A stretch of 64,000 nt of DNA. Origin: Planctomycetota bacterium (GTDB taxonomy: Bacteria > Planctomycetota > MHYJ01 > JACPRB01). The notes under the pieces were generated by a model. It saw nothing but the letters and a program-made list of their open reading frames with translations. It searched no databases and was not told the origin of the DNA. Position numbers and translations under genes: made by a program. Positions 49,188-58,694 of this stretch are shown here, in pieces. The stretch covers positions 1-64,000 of the forward strand of contig JACQVR010000134.1 in NCBI GenBank assembly GCA_016209705.1. The letters are read 5' to 3'. The number at the start of each line of letters is the position of its first letter. Within the stretch, counting starts at the first letter, position 1.

Positions 49188-49203
49188 TTGGCATAACGAT
49201 TGC
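49188..49203 (+). promoter_or_regulatory. Sigma-54-type -24/-12 promoter of groEL1
   Basis: TTGGCATAACGATTGC has the GG (49190-49191) and GC (49202-49203) doublets at the required 12-base interval and matches TGGCA and TTGC of the consensus. The groEL1 start is 54 bp downstream. No CIRCE repeat is present. Confidence 0.6.
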
Positions 49204-49256
49204 GAGGTTGCCGAACAGTCCGCAATCACCGACTCTCTAGGCATCGGGAGGATGCA

Positions 49257-50879
49257 ATGCCAAAGCAGATTCTCTTCGATCACGAGGCGCGCGAAGCCGT
49301 CCGGCGGGGTGTCGACAAGATCTGTAGCGCCGTTCGTGCCACGTTGGGGCCCCGCGGCCGCTCCGTGGTCATAGAAAAAAGTTGGGGTGCCCCCACGGTG
49401 ACGACCGAGGGCTCCGCAGTGGCCGACGAGGTCGAATTGACGGATCCCTTTGAAAATATGGGCGCCCAGATGGTCAAGGAAGCCGCCTCCAAGACCAGCG
49501 ACCAGGCCGGAGACGGCACGACGACGTCGTCCGTCCTGGCGGAGGCGATCTTCCGGGAGGGTTTCAAGGTCGTGACGGGCGGGGCCAACCCGATGGCCGT
49601 GGCGAAGGGAATTCAACGAGCGGCCGAGGCGGTCGCCGACGCGGTTCGCAAGCAGGCCGAGCCGGTCCAGGCCACGGATCGCGAGCGCATCATCCAGCTC
49701 GCCATGATTGCTTCGAAGGGCGATCGCGGCGTGGGGGAAATGCTGGCGGACGCTTTCGCCAAAGTGGGCAAAGACGGCGCGATCGCGATTGAAGAAGGGA
49801 AGGGAATCCGCACGGAGATCAAGATCGTCGAGGGGATGCAGTTCGATCGCGGGTTCCTTTCTCCGCAGTTCGTCACCTCGCAGGAGGATGCGGAATGCGT
49901 GTTGGAGAATCCTCTGATCCTCATTCTTGAAGACAAACTCTCGTCCGTTGCGAAGCTCGTGCCGTTGCTGGAGAAGGTCGCTCAGGCGAAGCGTTCGCTG
50001 CTGGTCATCGCCGAGGACGTCGAGGGGGAGGCGCTGGCCACGCTGGTCGTGAACAAGCTGCGCGGCGTGCTACAGGCCTGCGCCGTCAAGGCGCCGGGCT
50101 ATGGAGACCGGCGCAAGGCGATGCTCGAAGATATCGGCATCCTGACCTCCGCGAAGCCGATCTTCAAGGATCTGGGCATCGATCTGGACAAGGTCGGTCT
50201 CGATCGCCTCGGCCGCGCCAAGAAGGTCATTCTGGACGCGGACAATACGACGATTCTGGAAGGCGCGAGCTCGCCCAAAGAGATCGAAGCGAGGATCGCC
50301 GCCATCCGCCGGGAATACGAGGAGAGCGATTCCGAGTACGACCGCGAGAAGCTTCAGGAGCGGCTTTCCAAGCTGTCGGGAGGCGTGGCCCGGATCGACG
50401 TCGGCGCCGCGACGGAGACGGAGCTCAAGGAACGCAAGCGCCGGGTCGAAGATGCGCTCCATTCGGTCCGGTCGGCGCTCGAGGAGGGCGTCGTAGCCGG
50501 AGGCGGCGTGGCCCTGCTTCGGGCGAGTTCGGCGCTCCTGGGCCTATCGTTTGAGGGCGACGAGAAGATCGGCGCGGATATCGTTCATCGGGCGCTCGAG
50601 GCGCCTCTTCGCCAACTCGCCCTGAGCGCCGGGATGGATTCCTCGCTGGCCGTGCGGCGAGTGCGCACGGGCAAAGCGGGATTCGGGCTCAATGTGGAAA
50701 CGGGCGAATTCACGGACTTGGGGAAGGCGGGAATCATCGACGCCGCCAAAGTGGTGGCCACGGCGTTGATCAACGCGGCCAGCGTGGCGTCGTTGCTGGT
50801 GACGACGGAGGCGCTCGTCAGCGAAATTCCCGAGGAGGAGAATGAACGCGCCGTGGGAGCGGGGGCTCCGATGATGTAG
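49257..50879 (+). CDS. groEL: Chaperonin GroEL, paralogue 1
   Basis: A 540-residue group I chaperonin subunit. ATPase features are ATLGPRGRSVVIEK, the GDGTTT loop (AGDGTTTSSVLAEAI) and the C-terminal EEGVVAGGGVALLRA. It ends GAGAPMM, without the long GGM tail of housekeeping GroEL. GGGAGG precedes the ATG at 49257. Compared with the second copy, the region after residue ~40 reads EKSWGAPTVTTEGSAVADEVEL, a divergent version of the ...[13 protein letters not shown] segment, where the phosphate-binding aspartate of KDGVTV is replaced by E, so its nucleotide cycle may differ. It leads a groEL-groES-groEL cluster. Confidence 0.95.
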   Translation: MPKQILFDHEAREAVRRGVDKICSAVRATLGPRGRSVVIEKSWGAPTVTTEGSAVADEVELTDPFENMGAQMVKEAASKTSDQAGDGTTTSSVLAEAIFREGFKVVTGGANPMAVAKGIQRAAEAVADAVRKQAEPVQATDRERIIQLAMIASKGDRGVGEMLADAFAKVGKDGAIAIEEGKGIRTEIKIVEGMQFDRGFLSPQFVTSQEDAECVLENPLILILEDKLSSVAKLVPLLEKVAQAKRSLLVIAEDVEGEALATLVVNKLRGVLQACAVKAPGYGDRRKAMLEDIGILTSAKPIFKDLGIDLDKVGLDRLGRAKKVILDADNTTILEGASSPKEIEARIAAIRREYEESDSEYDREKLQERLSKLSGGVARIDVGAATETELKERKRRVEDALHSVRSALEEGVVAGGGVALLRASSALLGLSFEGDEKIGADIVHRALEAPLRQLALSAGMDSSLAVRRVRTGKAGFGLNVETGEFTDLGKAGIIDAAKVVATALINAASVASLLVTTEALVSEIPEEENERAVGAGAPMM

Positions 50880-50945
50880 GGGATGGGGAGATGCGGGGAG
50901 ATGTGGGAGATGAAGAAGAAAAAAACCGAGAAATGAGAGGAGCGC

Positions 50946-51236
50946 ATGATGAAGCTGAAACCCCTTGAGGATCATGTCGTCGTTAAGCCGTTGGAGAGCG
51001 AAGACCGGACGGCGGGAGGCATCATTCTGCCCGACACGGCGAAGGAGAAATCGACGAAGGGCGAGGTCGTGGCGGTGGGGCCGGGCAAGCTGCTCCGAAA
51101 CGGAAATCGCGTGGCGCCGGAGGTCAAGGTCGGAGACCGCGTCATCTACGGAAAGTACAGCGGCAACGACATCAAGCTGAACGACCAGGAGTACAAGATC
51201 GTGCAGGAGCACGAGATCTTGGCGGTCATTCAATAG
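50946..51236 (+). CDS. groES: Co-chaperonin GroES
   Basis: A 96-residue Gro[43 protein letters not shown] contains the mobile loop (residues ~17-34) and the dome region, and [22 protein letters not shown] completes the fold (given here in parts). It lies between two groEL genes and probably serves both. AGGAG precedes the start. Confidence 0.97.
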   Translation: MMKLKPLEDHVVVKPLESEDRTAGGIILPDTAKEKSTKGEVVAVGPGKLLRNGNRVAPEVKVGDRVIYGKYSGNDIKLNDQEYKIVQEHEILAVIQ

Positions 51237-51284
51237 GAAGCTTTCAGCCATCGGCTGTCAGCGATCAGCAGGCGGAGAACAGGA

Positions 51285-52889
51285 ATGGCTAAACAATTGA
51301 TGTTCGGCGATGAAGCCCGCAGGAAGATCAGGGAAGGGCTGGGCGCGATGGCCCGGGTCGTCCGCGTAACGCTGGGGCCCAGCGGCCGGAACGTCCTCTT
51401 GGAGCGAAAGACGGGCTCGCCCCAGGCCACCAAGGACGGCGTGACGGTTTCCAAGGAAATCGAGTTCCCGGATTCGATCGAGAACGTCGGGGCGAAGCTG
51501 GCCAACGCGGCGGCGGACAAGACCAACGACGCCGTGGGGGACGGCACGACCACGGCCGTCATTCTGGCCGAGGCCATTTACGCGGAAGGCTTGAAACGCC
51601 TCTCCGTGGGAGTGCATCCCGCACGCCTCAAGTCCGGGATCGACCGGGCGGTGGAGGCCGTGGTGGAGGAAGTCCGGAAGAGCAGCCGCCCCGTCCGGGG
51701 ACGGGAGGACTATCTCCACGTGGCCCGGATCAGTTCACACTACGACGAGCCGGTGGCGGCGCTGGTCGCCGACGCGATCGAGAAAGTGGGACGGGAAGGC
51801 GTCATCACCGTCGAAGAGGGCAAGACGTTCGAAACCACGATGGAATTCGTGGATGGAATGCAGTTCGACAAGGGTTTTGTCTCTCCCTATTTCATCAACA
51901 AGCCCGATTCCCTGACGGCGGAATATGAGGACGTCGTCCTGCTCCTGACCGACAAGAAGCTGGCCAATGTGGCGGAGCTGGTTCCGTTGCTGGAGCAGGT
52001 CGCCCATGCCGGGCGCCCGTTGCTGATCGTCGCGGAGGAAGTCGAAGGCGAAGCGCTGACGGCGCTCGTCGTCAACAAGCTCCGCGGTATTCTTCGTGCG
52101 GTGGCGGTCAAAGCTCCGGCGTTCGGGGACCGGCGCAAGGCCATCCTACAGGACATCGCGATCCTGACCGGCGGCGTGTTGTTGACGGACGAAGCCGGCT
52201 TGAAGCTGGAGAAGCTGCGGCTGGCCCAATTGGGGCAGGCAAAGCGGGTCGTGGTGGAGAAGGAAAAGACCACGATTGTCGGCGGGCAAGGCGATCGGAA
52301 ATCGATCGAAGGCCGGATCGCCGAGATTCGCGCGTCGATCCAGAAGACGACGAGCGACTACGATCGGGAGAAACTCGAGGAGCGGCTCGCCAAGCTTCTG
52401 GGGGGCGTGGCGATCCTGAAGGTGGGCGCCGCGACCGAGGTGGAGGCGCGGGAACGGAAGTTCCGCGTCGAGGATGCCGTGCATGCCGTGCGCGCGGCGG
52501 CGGAAGAGGGGATCGTGGCTGGCGGCGGCGCCGCGCTGCTTCGGGCCAGACGGGCGCTCGACGCCCTCAAGCTGGAAGGCGATGAGGCGATGGGGGCCCA
52601 GGTGGTGGCTCAGGCGCTGCGCGCGCCGGTGGCGAACATCGCCAAGAACGCGGGATACGATCCGTCGCTCATCGTGGCCGATACGGAGGAGAAGCCCGAC
52701 ACGCACGGCTTCGACGCCTCCAAGGGCGAATTCGTGGATCTGTTCGCGACCGGGCTGCTCGATCCCGCCAAAGTGGTGCGATGCGCGCTTCAGAACGCGG
52801 CCAGCGTGGCGTCGATGTTGCTGACCTCGGGCGCGGTCATCGCGGAACTCAAGGACAAGAAAAAAGCGATCGCGGGCGCGGTGCATTAG
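51285..52889 (+). CDS. groEL: Chaperonin GroEL, paralogue 2
   Basis: A 534-residue chaperonin with canonical motifs: [41 protein letters not shown] and [15 protein letters not shown]. The C-terminus is AGAVH and, like copy 1, lacks a GGM tail. It keeps the standard aspartate in KDGVTV, so it is the more conventional of the two. 48 bp downstream of groES with an AGCAGGCGGAG stretch upstream. The hairpin at 52893-52933 closes the operon. Confidence 0.95.
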   Translation: MAKQLMFGDEARRKIREGLGAMARVVRVTLGPSGRNVLLERKTGSPQATKDGVTVSKEIEFPDSIENVGAKLANAAADKTNDAVGDGTTTAVILAEAIYAEGLKRLSVGVHPARLKSGIDRAVEAVVEEVRKSSRPVRGREDYLHVARISSHYDEPVAALVADAIEKVGREGVITVEEGKTFETTMEFVDGMQFDKGFVSPYFINKPDSLTAEYEDVVLLLTDKKLANVAELVPLLEQVAHAGRPLLIVAEEVEGEALTALVVNKLRGILRAVAVKAPAFGDRRKAILQDIAILTGGVLLTDEAGLKLEKLRLAQLGQAKRVVVEKEKTTIVGGQGDRKSIEGRIAEIRASIQKTTSDYDREKLEERLAKLLGGVAILKVGAATEVEARERKFRVEDAVHAVRAAAEEGIVAGGGAALLRARRALDALKLEGDEAMGAQVVAQALRAPVANIAKNAGYDPSLIVADTEEKPDTHGFDASKGEFVDLFATGLLDPAKVVRCALQNAASVASMLLTSGAVIAELKDKKKAIAGAVH

Positions 52890-52892
52890 GTA

Positions 52893-52933
52893 CCGCGCCC
52901 CAGAAATAGGCGTCCGGTTATCCTGGGGCGCGG
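52893..52933 (+). terminator. Hairpin after groEL2
   Basis: CCGCGCCCCAG (52893-52903) and CTGGGGCGCGG (52923-52933) pair over 11 bp, starting 3 bp after the stop. No U-tract. Confidence 0.55.
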
Positions 52934-53064
52934 AGTCCCTGGTCCGGAGTCTGAAGTCCCGCGTCGGGGGCCCTTACGCGCCCTCCCGGGGCGTCCGCGT
53001 CTAGAGTTTGGACTTCATGGGTTCGCAAGGAAAACAACTGATGCGGTTTGTTGGGAAGGCCCCT

Positions 53065-53135
53065 GAAGCACCAAAGCGCCAAGAGAACCCGAGAAAGGAC
53101 ATCCGATGGCGTTTCAGCGTTTTGGCGGTTTCTTC
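53065..53135. repeat. Imperfect inverted repeat, heptad-type intergenic element
   Basis: GAAGCACCAAAGCGCCAAGA on the left is matched imperfectly by CGTTTTGGCGGTTTCTTC on the right. The arms are built from ~7-base units (ccaaagc, gccaaga). Similar elements lie between other genes of this region. Confidence 0.5.
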
Positions 53136-53190
53136 AAAAATCGAGCGATCGTTTCTTAACGGAGCCCAGACATCGCAGCGAAGAGTTTGA

Positions 53191-54306
53191 ATGGATGACA
53201 AGCAGGACTATTACGAGATCCTGGGGGTACGGCGTGACGCCCCGGCGGATGAAATTCGCAAGGCGTTCCGGAATCTCGCGCTGAAATATCATCCCGATCG
53301 GAATCCGGGCGACAAGGAAGCGGAGCAGAAATTCAAGAAGATCTCGCAGGCCTACGACGTCCTTTCGGACGAGGAAAAGCGGCGCCAGTACGATCGGTAC
53401 GGGCATGAGGGTTTGCGCGGATACGCGACCCGCGACTTCGAGAGCGCCTCGTTCGAAGACATCTTCCAGTCGTTCGGGGACATCTTTGGGGCCGAATCCA
53501 TCTTCGCCGATTTTTTTGGCATGGGGCGCGGCCGGCGAGGTCCCCGCAAGGGGACCAGCCTTCGGGTGGAAGTCGAGATCGATTTCAAGGAGGCAGCCTT
53601 CGGGACGGAGAAGTCGATCGATCTCTATCGCGAGGAGCTGTGCGAGAAGTGCCGGGGAAGCGGGAGCGCCGCCGGCAAGAAACCGGAAACGTGCGGCGCG
53701 TGCGACGGGCGCGGGGCGATCATGCGCAGCGCCGGGTTCTTCAGCGTGAAGCAAACGTGCTCCGCGTGCGGCGGTCAGGGCCGGATCGTCACCCATCCCT
53801 GTCCGGAGTGCCGCGGCCGGGGGACGACGCGGGTCAAGCGGCATATCTCCGTCAAGATTCCCGCGGGCATCGACAACTCCACGCGGATGCGCCTCGCCGG
53901 GGAAGGCGAGCCGTCGCACGACGGAGGTCCGCCGGGTGATCTCTACGTGGACGTCTACGTTCGGGAGCATCCGTTCTTCAAGCGTCGGGACGCGGATCTG
54001 CATTGCGAGATTCCGCTGAGCTTCGCCGCCGCCGCGATGGGCGGCGAAATCGAGGTGCCCACGCTGGAGGGGCGGGCCCAGCTCAGGATTCCCAGGGGCA
54101 CCCCGTCGGGCCAGATTTTCCGGCTGAAGGGACAGGGCGTTCCCCGCATCGAAGGCCGAGGGCGCGGCGATCTGTTCGTTCAGGTGACGATCCACGTGCC
54201 GACCAAGCTCACGCGCCGCCAGGAAGAGATTCTAGAGGAGTTCGGCCGCCTGGAACGGGAGCAACAGGGCAAGAAGGGATTTTTCGAGAAGTGGTTCGGG
54301 AATTAG
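53191..54306 (+). CDS. dnaJ: Chaperone DnaJ (type I, with zinc fingers)
   Basis: A 371-residue DnaJ. The J-domain (1-~70) has the HPD motif ([11 protein letters not shown]). A short Phe/Gly region with [11 protein letters not shown] follows. The zinc domain has four CxxCxGxG-type repeats ([32 protein letters not shown]), then the substrate-binding domains. It would deliver clients to DnaK, whose gene is not in the window. 46 bp before grpE. Confidence 0.96.
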   Translation: MDDKQDYYEILGVRRDAPADEIRKAFRNLALKYHPDRNPGDKEAEQKFKKISQAYDVLSDEEKRRQYDRYGHEGLRGYATRDFESASFEDIFQSFGDIFGAESIFADFFGMGRGRRGPRKGTSLRVEVEIDFKEAAFGTEKSIDLYREELCEKCRGSGSAAGKKPETCGACDGRGAIMRSAGFFSVKQTCSACGGQGRIVTHPCPECRGRGTTRVKRHISVKIPAGIDNSTRMRLAGEGEPSHDGGPPGDLYVDVYVREHPFFKRRDADLHCEIPLSFAAAAMGGEIEVPTLEGRAQLRIPRGTPSGQIFRLKGQGVPRIEGRGRGDLFVQVTIHVPTKLTRRQEEILEEFGRLEREQQGKKGFFEKWFGN

Positions 54307-54310
54307 TCAT

Positions 54311-54345
54311 GAGTCTGGAGTCGCGAGTCGTGAGTCGCGAGTCGT
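54311..54345 (+). repeat. Five tandem heptads (GAGTCGC/T)
   Basis: GAGTCTG, GAGTCGC, GAGTCGT, GAGTCGC and GAGTCGT run end to end and fill the dnaJ-grpE spacer. Confidence 0.85.
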
Positions 54346-54352
54346 GTGAACT

Positions 54353-54964
54353 ATGGTGGATCAAAAAAAACAAGATGAAGTGAAACCGGAAGCGGAGCCG
54401 GCGTCCCTGCCGAAGGAAGAGGAGGTTCGCCTGCCGTATGCGGAAGCGGAGACGCTTCGCGCCGCCGCGGCACGGGCCCAGGAATACCTGGATCTGGCCA
54501 AGCGGACCCAGGCCGATTTCATCAACTATCAGACCCGGGCGCGCCGCGAGCAGGAGGAATTCCGGCGATACGCGGTCGAATCGTTCGCCCGCGAGTTCCT
54601 GCCGGTTCTCGACGCGATCGATCGGACGCTGCATCTCGACGTGAAGGGAGAAGAGACCCGGCCCATCCTCGAGGGCTTGAGGATCATCGATCGGGAGCTG
54701 CTCCGCGTTCTGGCCAAGGCCGGCATACGTCCCATGAACACCGAAGGGCGCGTGTTCGATCCCGTATATCACGAGGCGGTGGAACTGGTGCCGTCGGAAC
54801 AGGCTCCGGAATCCAGCATCCTCGAGGAGGTGCGGCGCGGCTACGTGATCCATGACCGCGTGCTGCGGCCCGCGCAGGTGCGCATCGCGCAGGCTCCTTC
54901 GCCGGCGAACCCTTCGCCCGAGCGGCCCGAACCGAAGGAGGGCGATGGGTCGCCCCAACCTTGA
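54353..54964 (+). CDS. grpE: Nucleotide exchange factor GrpE
   Basis: A 203-residue GrpE: a long charged helix (AAAARAQEYLDLAKRTQADFINYQTRARRE), the four-helix head and the C-terminal beta domain ending in EVRRGYVIHDRVLRPAQVRI, the family hallmark. A Pro/Glu-rich tail follows. The ATG follows the heptad repeat with no clear ribosome site, so translation may depend on coupling to dnaJ. Confidence 0.94.
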   Translation: MVDQKKQDEVKPEAEPASLPKEEEVRLPYAEAETLRAAAARAQEYLDLAKRTQADFINYQTRARREQEEFRRYAVESFAREFLPVLDAIDRTLHLDVKGEETRPILEGLRIIDRELLRVLAKAGIRPMNTEGRVFDPVYHEAVELVPSEQAPESSILEEVRRGYVIHDRVLRPAQVRIAQAPSPANPSPERPEPKEGDGSPQP

Positions 54965-55010
54965 TGTTGACCCTTCGGGGCCCTTCGGCTATAAGTTCAC
55001 AACCGTGGAA

Positions 55011-55032
55011 GCCCCGCCGCACGCGGCGGGGC
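55011..55032 (+). terminator. Hairpin after grpE
   Basis: GCCCCGCC and GGCGGGGC form a perfect 8-bp stem with a 6-base loop, 46 bp after the grpE stop. Confidence 0.5.
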
Positions 55033-55227
55033 TGTTCCGCTTGAAAGCGGGCGGAGTCAAAAGCCCCGCCCGCGTCTGGAAATGGCGTGCGAGGCCGTCC
55101 CGGAGTTGCCCCTTCGGGGCCGGCGAGCCGCCGTTTCCGAAGCGAGCGACCGAAGGGAGTGAGCGTCACTCTACTCGAGGGCGCGCCGCCGTTTAAAACC
55201 CTGTTTTCCCCGAACGGAGCATTTCTC

Positions 55228-56550
55228 ATGCCCAAGACCGAAGAAACTTTCGATGTTCAGGAGATCTTCGCTTCCGAAGATCTTTCGCCGGCGAAGCTGA
55301 TGGAACTGCGCCGGCTGATTCATTGCAGCATCGACCGGCGCACCGCCCTGGAGTCGCTCGTGGAGGGTTTCGCGTCCGTGGCCCGCAAGCTTTCCAGCGA
55401 GAACAAGGCGGAGACGCGCCGCGCCACCATGTTGTGGACCCTGGGGCGGGTCGAAGACGCGATTCCTATTTTTGAAAAGACGCGGACCAGCCGCGAGAGG
55501 GCCTTTCTGCTGGGCGTCTCGTACCTGGACGTGGGAAAGCCGGATCTGGCGGTCCCCCTGCTGAAGGAGGCGCTGGAAGTGGACTCCTCCGACGCCTGCA
55601 CGGCGGCGGCGCTGGCCGAAGCGGAATCGCGATCGGGCCACTTCGATTCCGCCGAGTCGCACCTGGAGCGGCAACTGAAGAAGCATCCGGACGATGCGGC
55701 CCTCGTGTATGTGAAGGGTCTGTGGTTCGACCTGCAAGGCTATCGGGACAACGCGATCGAGCAGTATGAAAGAGCGCTGGAGCTGGAGCCGGGACACCCG
55801 CCGTCGCAGTTCCGATTGGCGTATCTCTTCGACCTGAGGGGCGAGGAGGGGCGGGCGATGGAACTGTACGAGCAGCTCCGGTCGACCCGGCCGGTGCACG
55901 TGAACACGATGATCAACCTCGGACTGCTGTACGAGGACCGCAGCGAGTACGAAAAAGCCGAGGAGTGCTTCCGGGCGGTGCTCGAGTACTTTCCGAGCCA
56001 TCCGCGGGCCCGGCTGTATCTGAAGGACGCCCAGGCGTCGCTGAGCATGTTTTACGACGAGGACGCGGCGCGGCGCGAGGCGAAAGCCGCGCAGATCCTC
56101 AACCAACCCCTGACGGAAATCAACTTTTCCCAGCGCGTGCGCAACGCGTTGCAGAAGCTCGGGCTGGTCACGTTGGGCGATCTGATCTCGCGATCGGAGG
56201 AGGAGCTTCTGGAGATCCCCAATTTCGGAAAGACCTCCCTTCGCGAAGTGAAGGAGTTCCTCACCACCAAGGGCCTGAACCTGGCCAGCGCGGTCGGCGA
56301 GGCGGACGCGGCCGAAGCGGCGGGGTCCGAGGCGGAGCCCGAGTCCGAGGTGATGAACAAACCCCTGTCCGAGTTCGAATGGTCGGGCCGGATCCGCAAG
56401 GTCTTCGAGAAGCTGGGCGCGGTCACCGTCGCCGATTTGCTTCAGCATTCGGAACAGGAGTTGCTGAAGAGCAAGAACCTCGGAGGGACGTCGATCAAGG
56501 AGATCCGCCAGAAACTGGGCGCGTGGGGCGTGGCGATGAGGCCCGAATAG
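55228..56550 (+). CDS. TPR protein with two RNA polymerase alpha-CTD-like modules
   Basis: A 440-residue protein. Residues ~65-290 hold six or so TPR repeats (GRVEDAIPIFEKT, GKPDLAVPLLKEALEVDSS, GYRDNAIEQYERALELEPGHPP, SEYEKAEECFRAVLEYFPSHP). Two helix-hairpin-helix modules follow (~300-360 and ~375-437): NFSQRVRNALQKLGLVTLGDLISRSEEELLEIPNFGKTSL and EWSGRIRKVFEKLGAVTVADLLQHSEQELLKSKNLGGTSI (each shown in part), the pattern of the RNA polymerase alpha C-terminal domain. The fusion is, as far as I recall, typical of Planctomycetota. ATG 55228 follows CGGAG. It may bind DNA upstream elements or activators; function unknown. Confidence 0.85.
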   Translation: MPKTEETFDVQEIFASEDLSPAKLMELRRLIHCSIDRRTALESLVEGFASVARKLSSENKAETRRATMLWTLGRVEDAIPIFEKTRTSRERAFLLGVSYLDVGKPDLAVPLLKEALEVDSSDACTAAALAEAESRSGHFDSAESHLERQLKKHPDDAALVYVKGLWFDLQGYRDNAIEQYERALELEPGHPPSQFRLAYLFDLRGEEGRAMELYEQLRSTRPVHVNTMINLGLLYEDRSEYEKAEECFRAVLEYFPSHPRARLYLKDAQASLSMFYDEDAARREAKAAQILNQPLTEINFSQRVRNALQKLGLVTLGDLISRSEEELLEIPNFGKTSLREVKEFLTTKGLNLASAVGEADAAEAAGSEAEPESEVMNKPLSEFEWSGRIRKVFEKLGAVTVADLLQHSEQELLKSKNLGGTSIKEIRQKLGAWGVAMRPE

Positions 56551-56565
56551 CCTCCGCGCCGAACG

Positions 56566-57468
56566 ATGCCGCCGGAGCACGGGCTTCTTTGGACGGCGTT
56601 CGCCGGAATCCTGGGATTGCTGGTCGGCAGCTTCCTGAACGTCTGCATCTTCCGCCTCCCGCGCGAGTGCATGTCGATCGTGCGCCCGCGGTCCCGCTGC
56701 CCGACGTGCTTGTTTCCCATCGCGTGGTACGACAACATCCCGGTGGCGAGCTGGATCGCGCTCCGCGGCCGATGCCGCCGGTGCCGGGCGCCCATCTCGC
56801 CTCGTTACGCGCTCGTCGAGCTGATGACCGGCCTGATCTTCGCCGGGGCGGCGACCGCGCAGATTTTTCATGGCGAGGGACGGCCGGCGTTTGAACGGAT
56901 CGTGGAGTTCGCGCTCCAGGCATATCTGTCCGCGGCGTTGATCGTCTGCACCTTCATCGATCTCGATTTCACCATCCTGCCGGATGAAGTCACGCTGTCC
57001 GGGCTGATCGCGGGCCTGGCGGCGGGAGCCGCCTTTCCCTTCATCCATGAGCGTCCGGTGGGCGCCGAGGCGTTGGGATGGCTGGCGGCGGAGCCGGCGC
57101 TTCGCGAGCACGTCTCGGGATTGATGACGGCCGCGGCGGGGGCGTTCGTCGGAGGAGGGGTGATCTACGCGGTCGGGGTGTTCGGCAAGCTGGTGTTCCG
57201 GAAGGAAGCGATGGGCTTCGGAGACGTGAAGTTCATGGCGTTCCTGGGCGCCTTTCTCGGACCGGACGGGGTGCTGATCGCCATCTTCGTGTCGGTCCTG
57301 GCCGGCGCCCTTTTCGGCATGGGCAAGTGGGTGGCGGTGCGGCGCATGGGATACGTCCCGTTCGGCCCCTTCCTGGCGGCGGGCGCCGCGGCGGTCCTCT
57401 TCGCCGACCGTCCGATCCGCGCCGCGATCCTGTGGTACCTGGAATGGGTGCGGGGCGGTCCCGGATGA
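56566..57468 (+). CDS. pilD: Prepilin peptidase / N-methyltransferase (A24)
   Basis: A 300-residue membrane protease that cleaves and methylates type IV prepilins. The N-terminal methyltransferase part has GSFLNVCIFRLPRE and paired cysteines (SRCPTCLFPIAWYDNIP, GRCRRCRAPISPRYALVEL). The catalytic aspartates are in FIDLDFTILPD and MGFGDVKFMAFLG. About eight hydrophobic segments. It is consistent with pilT and pilB downstream. 15 bp after the TPR/alpha-CTD gene. Confidence 0.95.
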   Translation: MPPEHGLLWTAFAGILGLLVGSFLNVCIFRLPRECMSIVRPRSRCPTCLFPIAWYDNIPVASWIALRGRCRRCRAPISPRYALVELMTGLIFAGAATAQIFHGEGRPAFERIVEFALQAYLSAALIVCTFIDLDFTILPDEVTLSGLIAGLAAGAAFPFIHERPVGAEALGWLAAEPALREHVSGLMTAAAGAFVGGGVIYAVGVFGKLVFRKEAMGFGDVKFMAFLGAFLGPDGVLIAIFVSVLAGALFGMGKWVAVRRMGYVPFGPFLAAGAAAVLFADRPIRAAILWYLEWVRGGPG

Positions 57469-57485
57469 GATCCGGCTCCTGGAAG

Positions 57486-57544
57486 ACCCGCCTTCGCCCC
57501 GCCCGTTCATCGGACTTTCCTGAAGAACGGGCGGGGCTTCGGCG
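57486..57544. repeat. Dispersed 59-bp inverted-repeat element, copy 2
   Basis: Identical to 48524-48582 except one base (c for t in the right arm). Here it follows the prepilin peptidase stop by 17 bp and could end transcription. Confidence 0.9.
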
Positions 57545-57686
57545 TGGCTGACTCGTCCTTGCGGGCGAGTCAATTTTCCAGTCAAGAACCTCTCCCGATC
57601 GTGTCGATATAGCCTCAAGAAGAGCGGGCCCGCGCCTGGCGTACGCTCGCCCGAGAATGAGAGATCCGTTTTGAGAGGGGGCACCC

Positions 57687-58331
57687 ATGACCCGAACCAT
57701 CGCCACGCTCGCCGTCGTCGTCGCCGCCGCCATGACCGCCCTGGGATGCGCCGGAGCGAAAATGGACATGCGTCTCCAGGAACTCTCGCGGGAGCGCGAA
57801 GATCTGATCCGCCGGAATACGACCCTGGAAGCCCAGCTCGCCGCCAGCGAGGCGCGGGAAGCGGAGCTGAAGCGCGACATGGCCTCACGAAAGGCGTCCG
57901 CGCCGGCGGGCCCGGAAATGACGTTGCCCGAGGACCTGAAGGGGCGGGGAATTCAGCTCCGTCGCCGGGGCAACGACACCGTCATCGACCTGCCTTCGGA
58001 CGTATTTTTCGCCAGCGGATCTTCCAAATTGACGACCGAAGGAGAACGGACGCTCGCCAAGGTCGCCGACATGATCCGATCCTCGTACCGGGGATCGATG
58101 ATCCGGGTCGAAGGCCATGCCGACAGCGACCCGATCCGGCGTACGAAGAGCAAGTACCATTGCAACTGGGACCTTTCTTTCGAACGAGCCCATGCCGTCG
58201 TGCATTATTTGATCGAGAAGGCCAAATTCGATCCCCGGCACCTGGTTGCGGACTGTTATGGCGAGTACCAGCCGGTCGATCCGAAAAACAAGGCGAAGAA
58301 CCGCCGCGTGGAAATTGTCGTGGCGCGATAA
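57687..58331 (+). CDS. OmpA/Pal-like peptidoglycan-binding lipoprotein
   Basis: A 214-residue protein with signal MTRTIATLAVVVAAAMTALG and lipobox ALGC (Cys21). A coiled-coil of ~45 residues (LQELSREREDLIRRNTTLEAQLAASEAREAEL) is followed by an OmpA C-terminal domain (~100-214): FFASGSSKLTTEGERTLAKVA, IRVEGHADSDPI and KAKNRRVEIVV with the conserved Arg that contacts diaminopimelate. It tethers the outer membrane to peptidoglycan. GAGAGGGGG lies upstream of the start. Confidence 0.9.
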   Translation: MTRTIATLAVVVAAAMTALGCAGAKMDMRLQELSREREDLIRRNTTLEAQLAASEAREAELKRDMASRKASAPAGPEMTLPEDLKGRGIQLRRRGNDTVIDLPSDVFFASGSSKLTTEGERTLAKVADMIRSSYRGSMIRVEGHADSDPIRRTKSKYHCNWDLSFERAHAVVHYLIEKAKFDPRHLVADCYGEYQPVDPKNKAKNRRVEIVVAR

Positions 58332-58694
58332 TCGCCGTCGATTCCGGAGTACATGATTCCGCAACATCGTCACCCGCTCCGCGGGTGGCGATGCGACCGA
58401 AGGCCGCTGGCGGCCAAGAAGTTTCGACATTTTCACGGGGATGGGAAGGGGCCGCCTTCGTGCGGGGTCGTGGTCGAAGCACGCGCGTGGCCGGCGGGAC
58501 TCCGCCGTGAGCGGAGGGCCCGTTTGACTCTCCTTCCTCTCGAAAGGTATACTTCGAGGAGAACCGCCCTCCAACGGCCGGCGTCCAGCCGCTTACGCGG
58601 AGGGGGTGCTGGCGTCCCCCCGCCCGCATGAAGGGGTGAATTCGAACATTGAGCCGCGCTCACGTACCATTCCGGTGCGCGCCCACGGAGGAGC

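Larger units (their letters stand above)
52890..53190. other. 301-bp region between groEL2 and dnaJ
   Basis: Holds a terminator-like hairpin (52893-52933) and a longer imperfect inverted repeat of the heptad type (53065-53135). No gene supported. Confidence 0.6.

Noticed and set aside
49000-49256. CIRCE operator ahead of groEL1
   Set aside because: The TTAGCACTC/GAGTGCTAA inverted repeat is absent; the -24/-12 element explains the region better.
54311-54345. CRISPR array
   Set aside because: The units are contiguous 7-mers without spacers.
55171-57888. A 905-residue leftward protein
   Set aside because: It is antisense to the TPR/alpha-CTD and prepilin peptidase genes, of simple Arg/Gly/Asp-rich composition, and has no recognisable domain; a GC-skew shadow.
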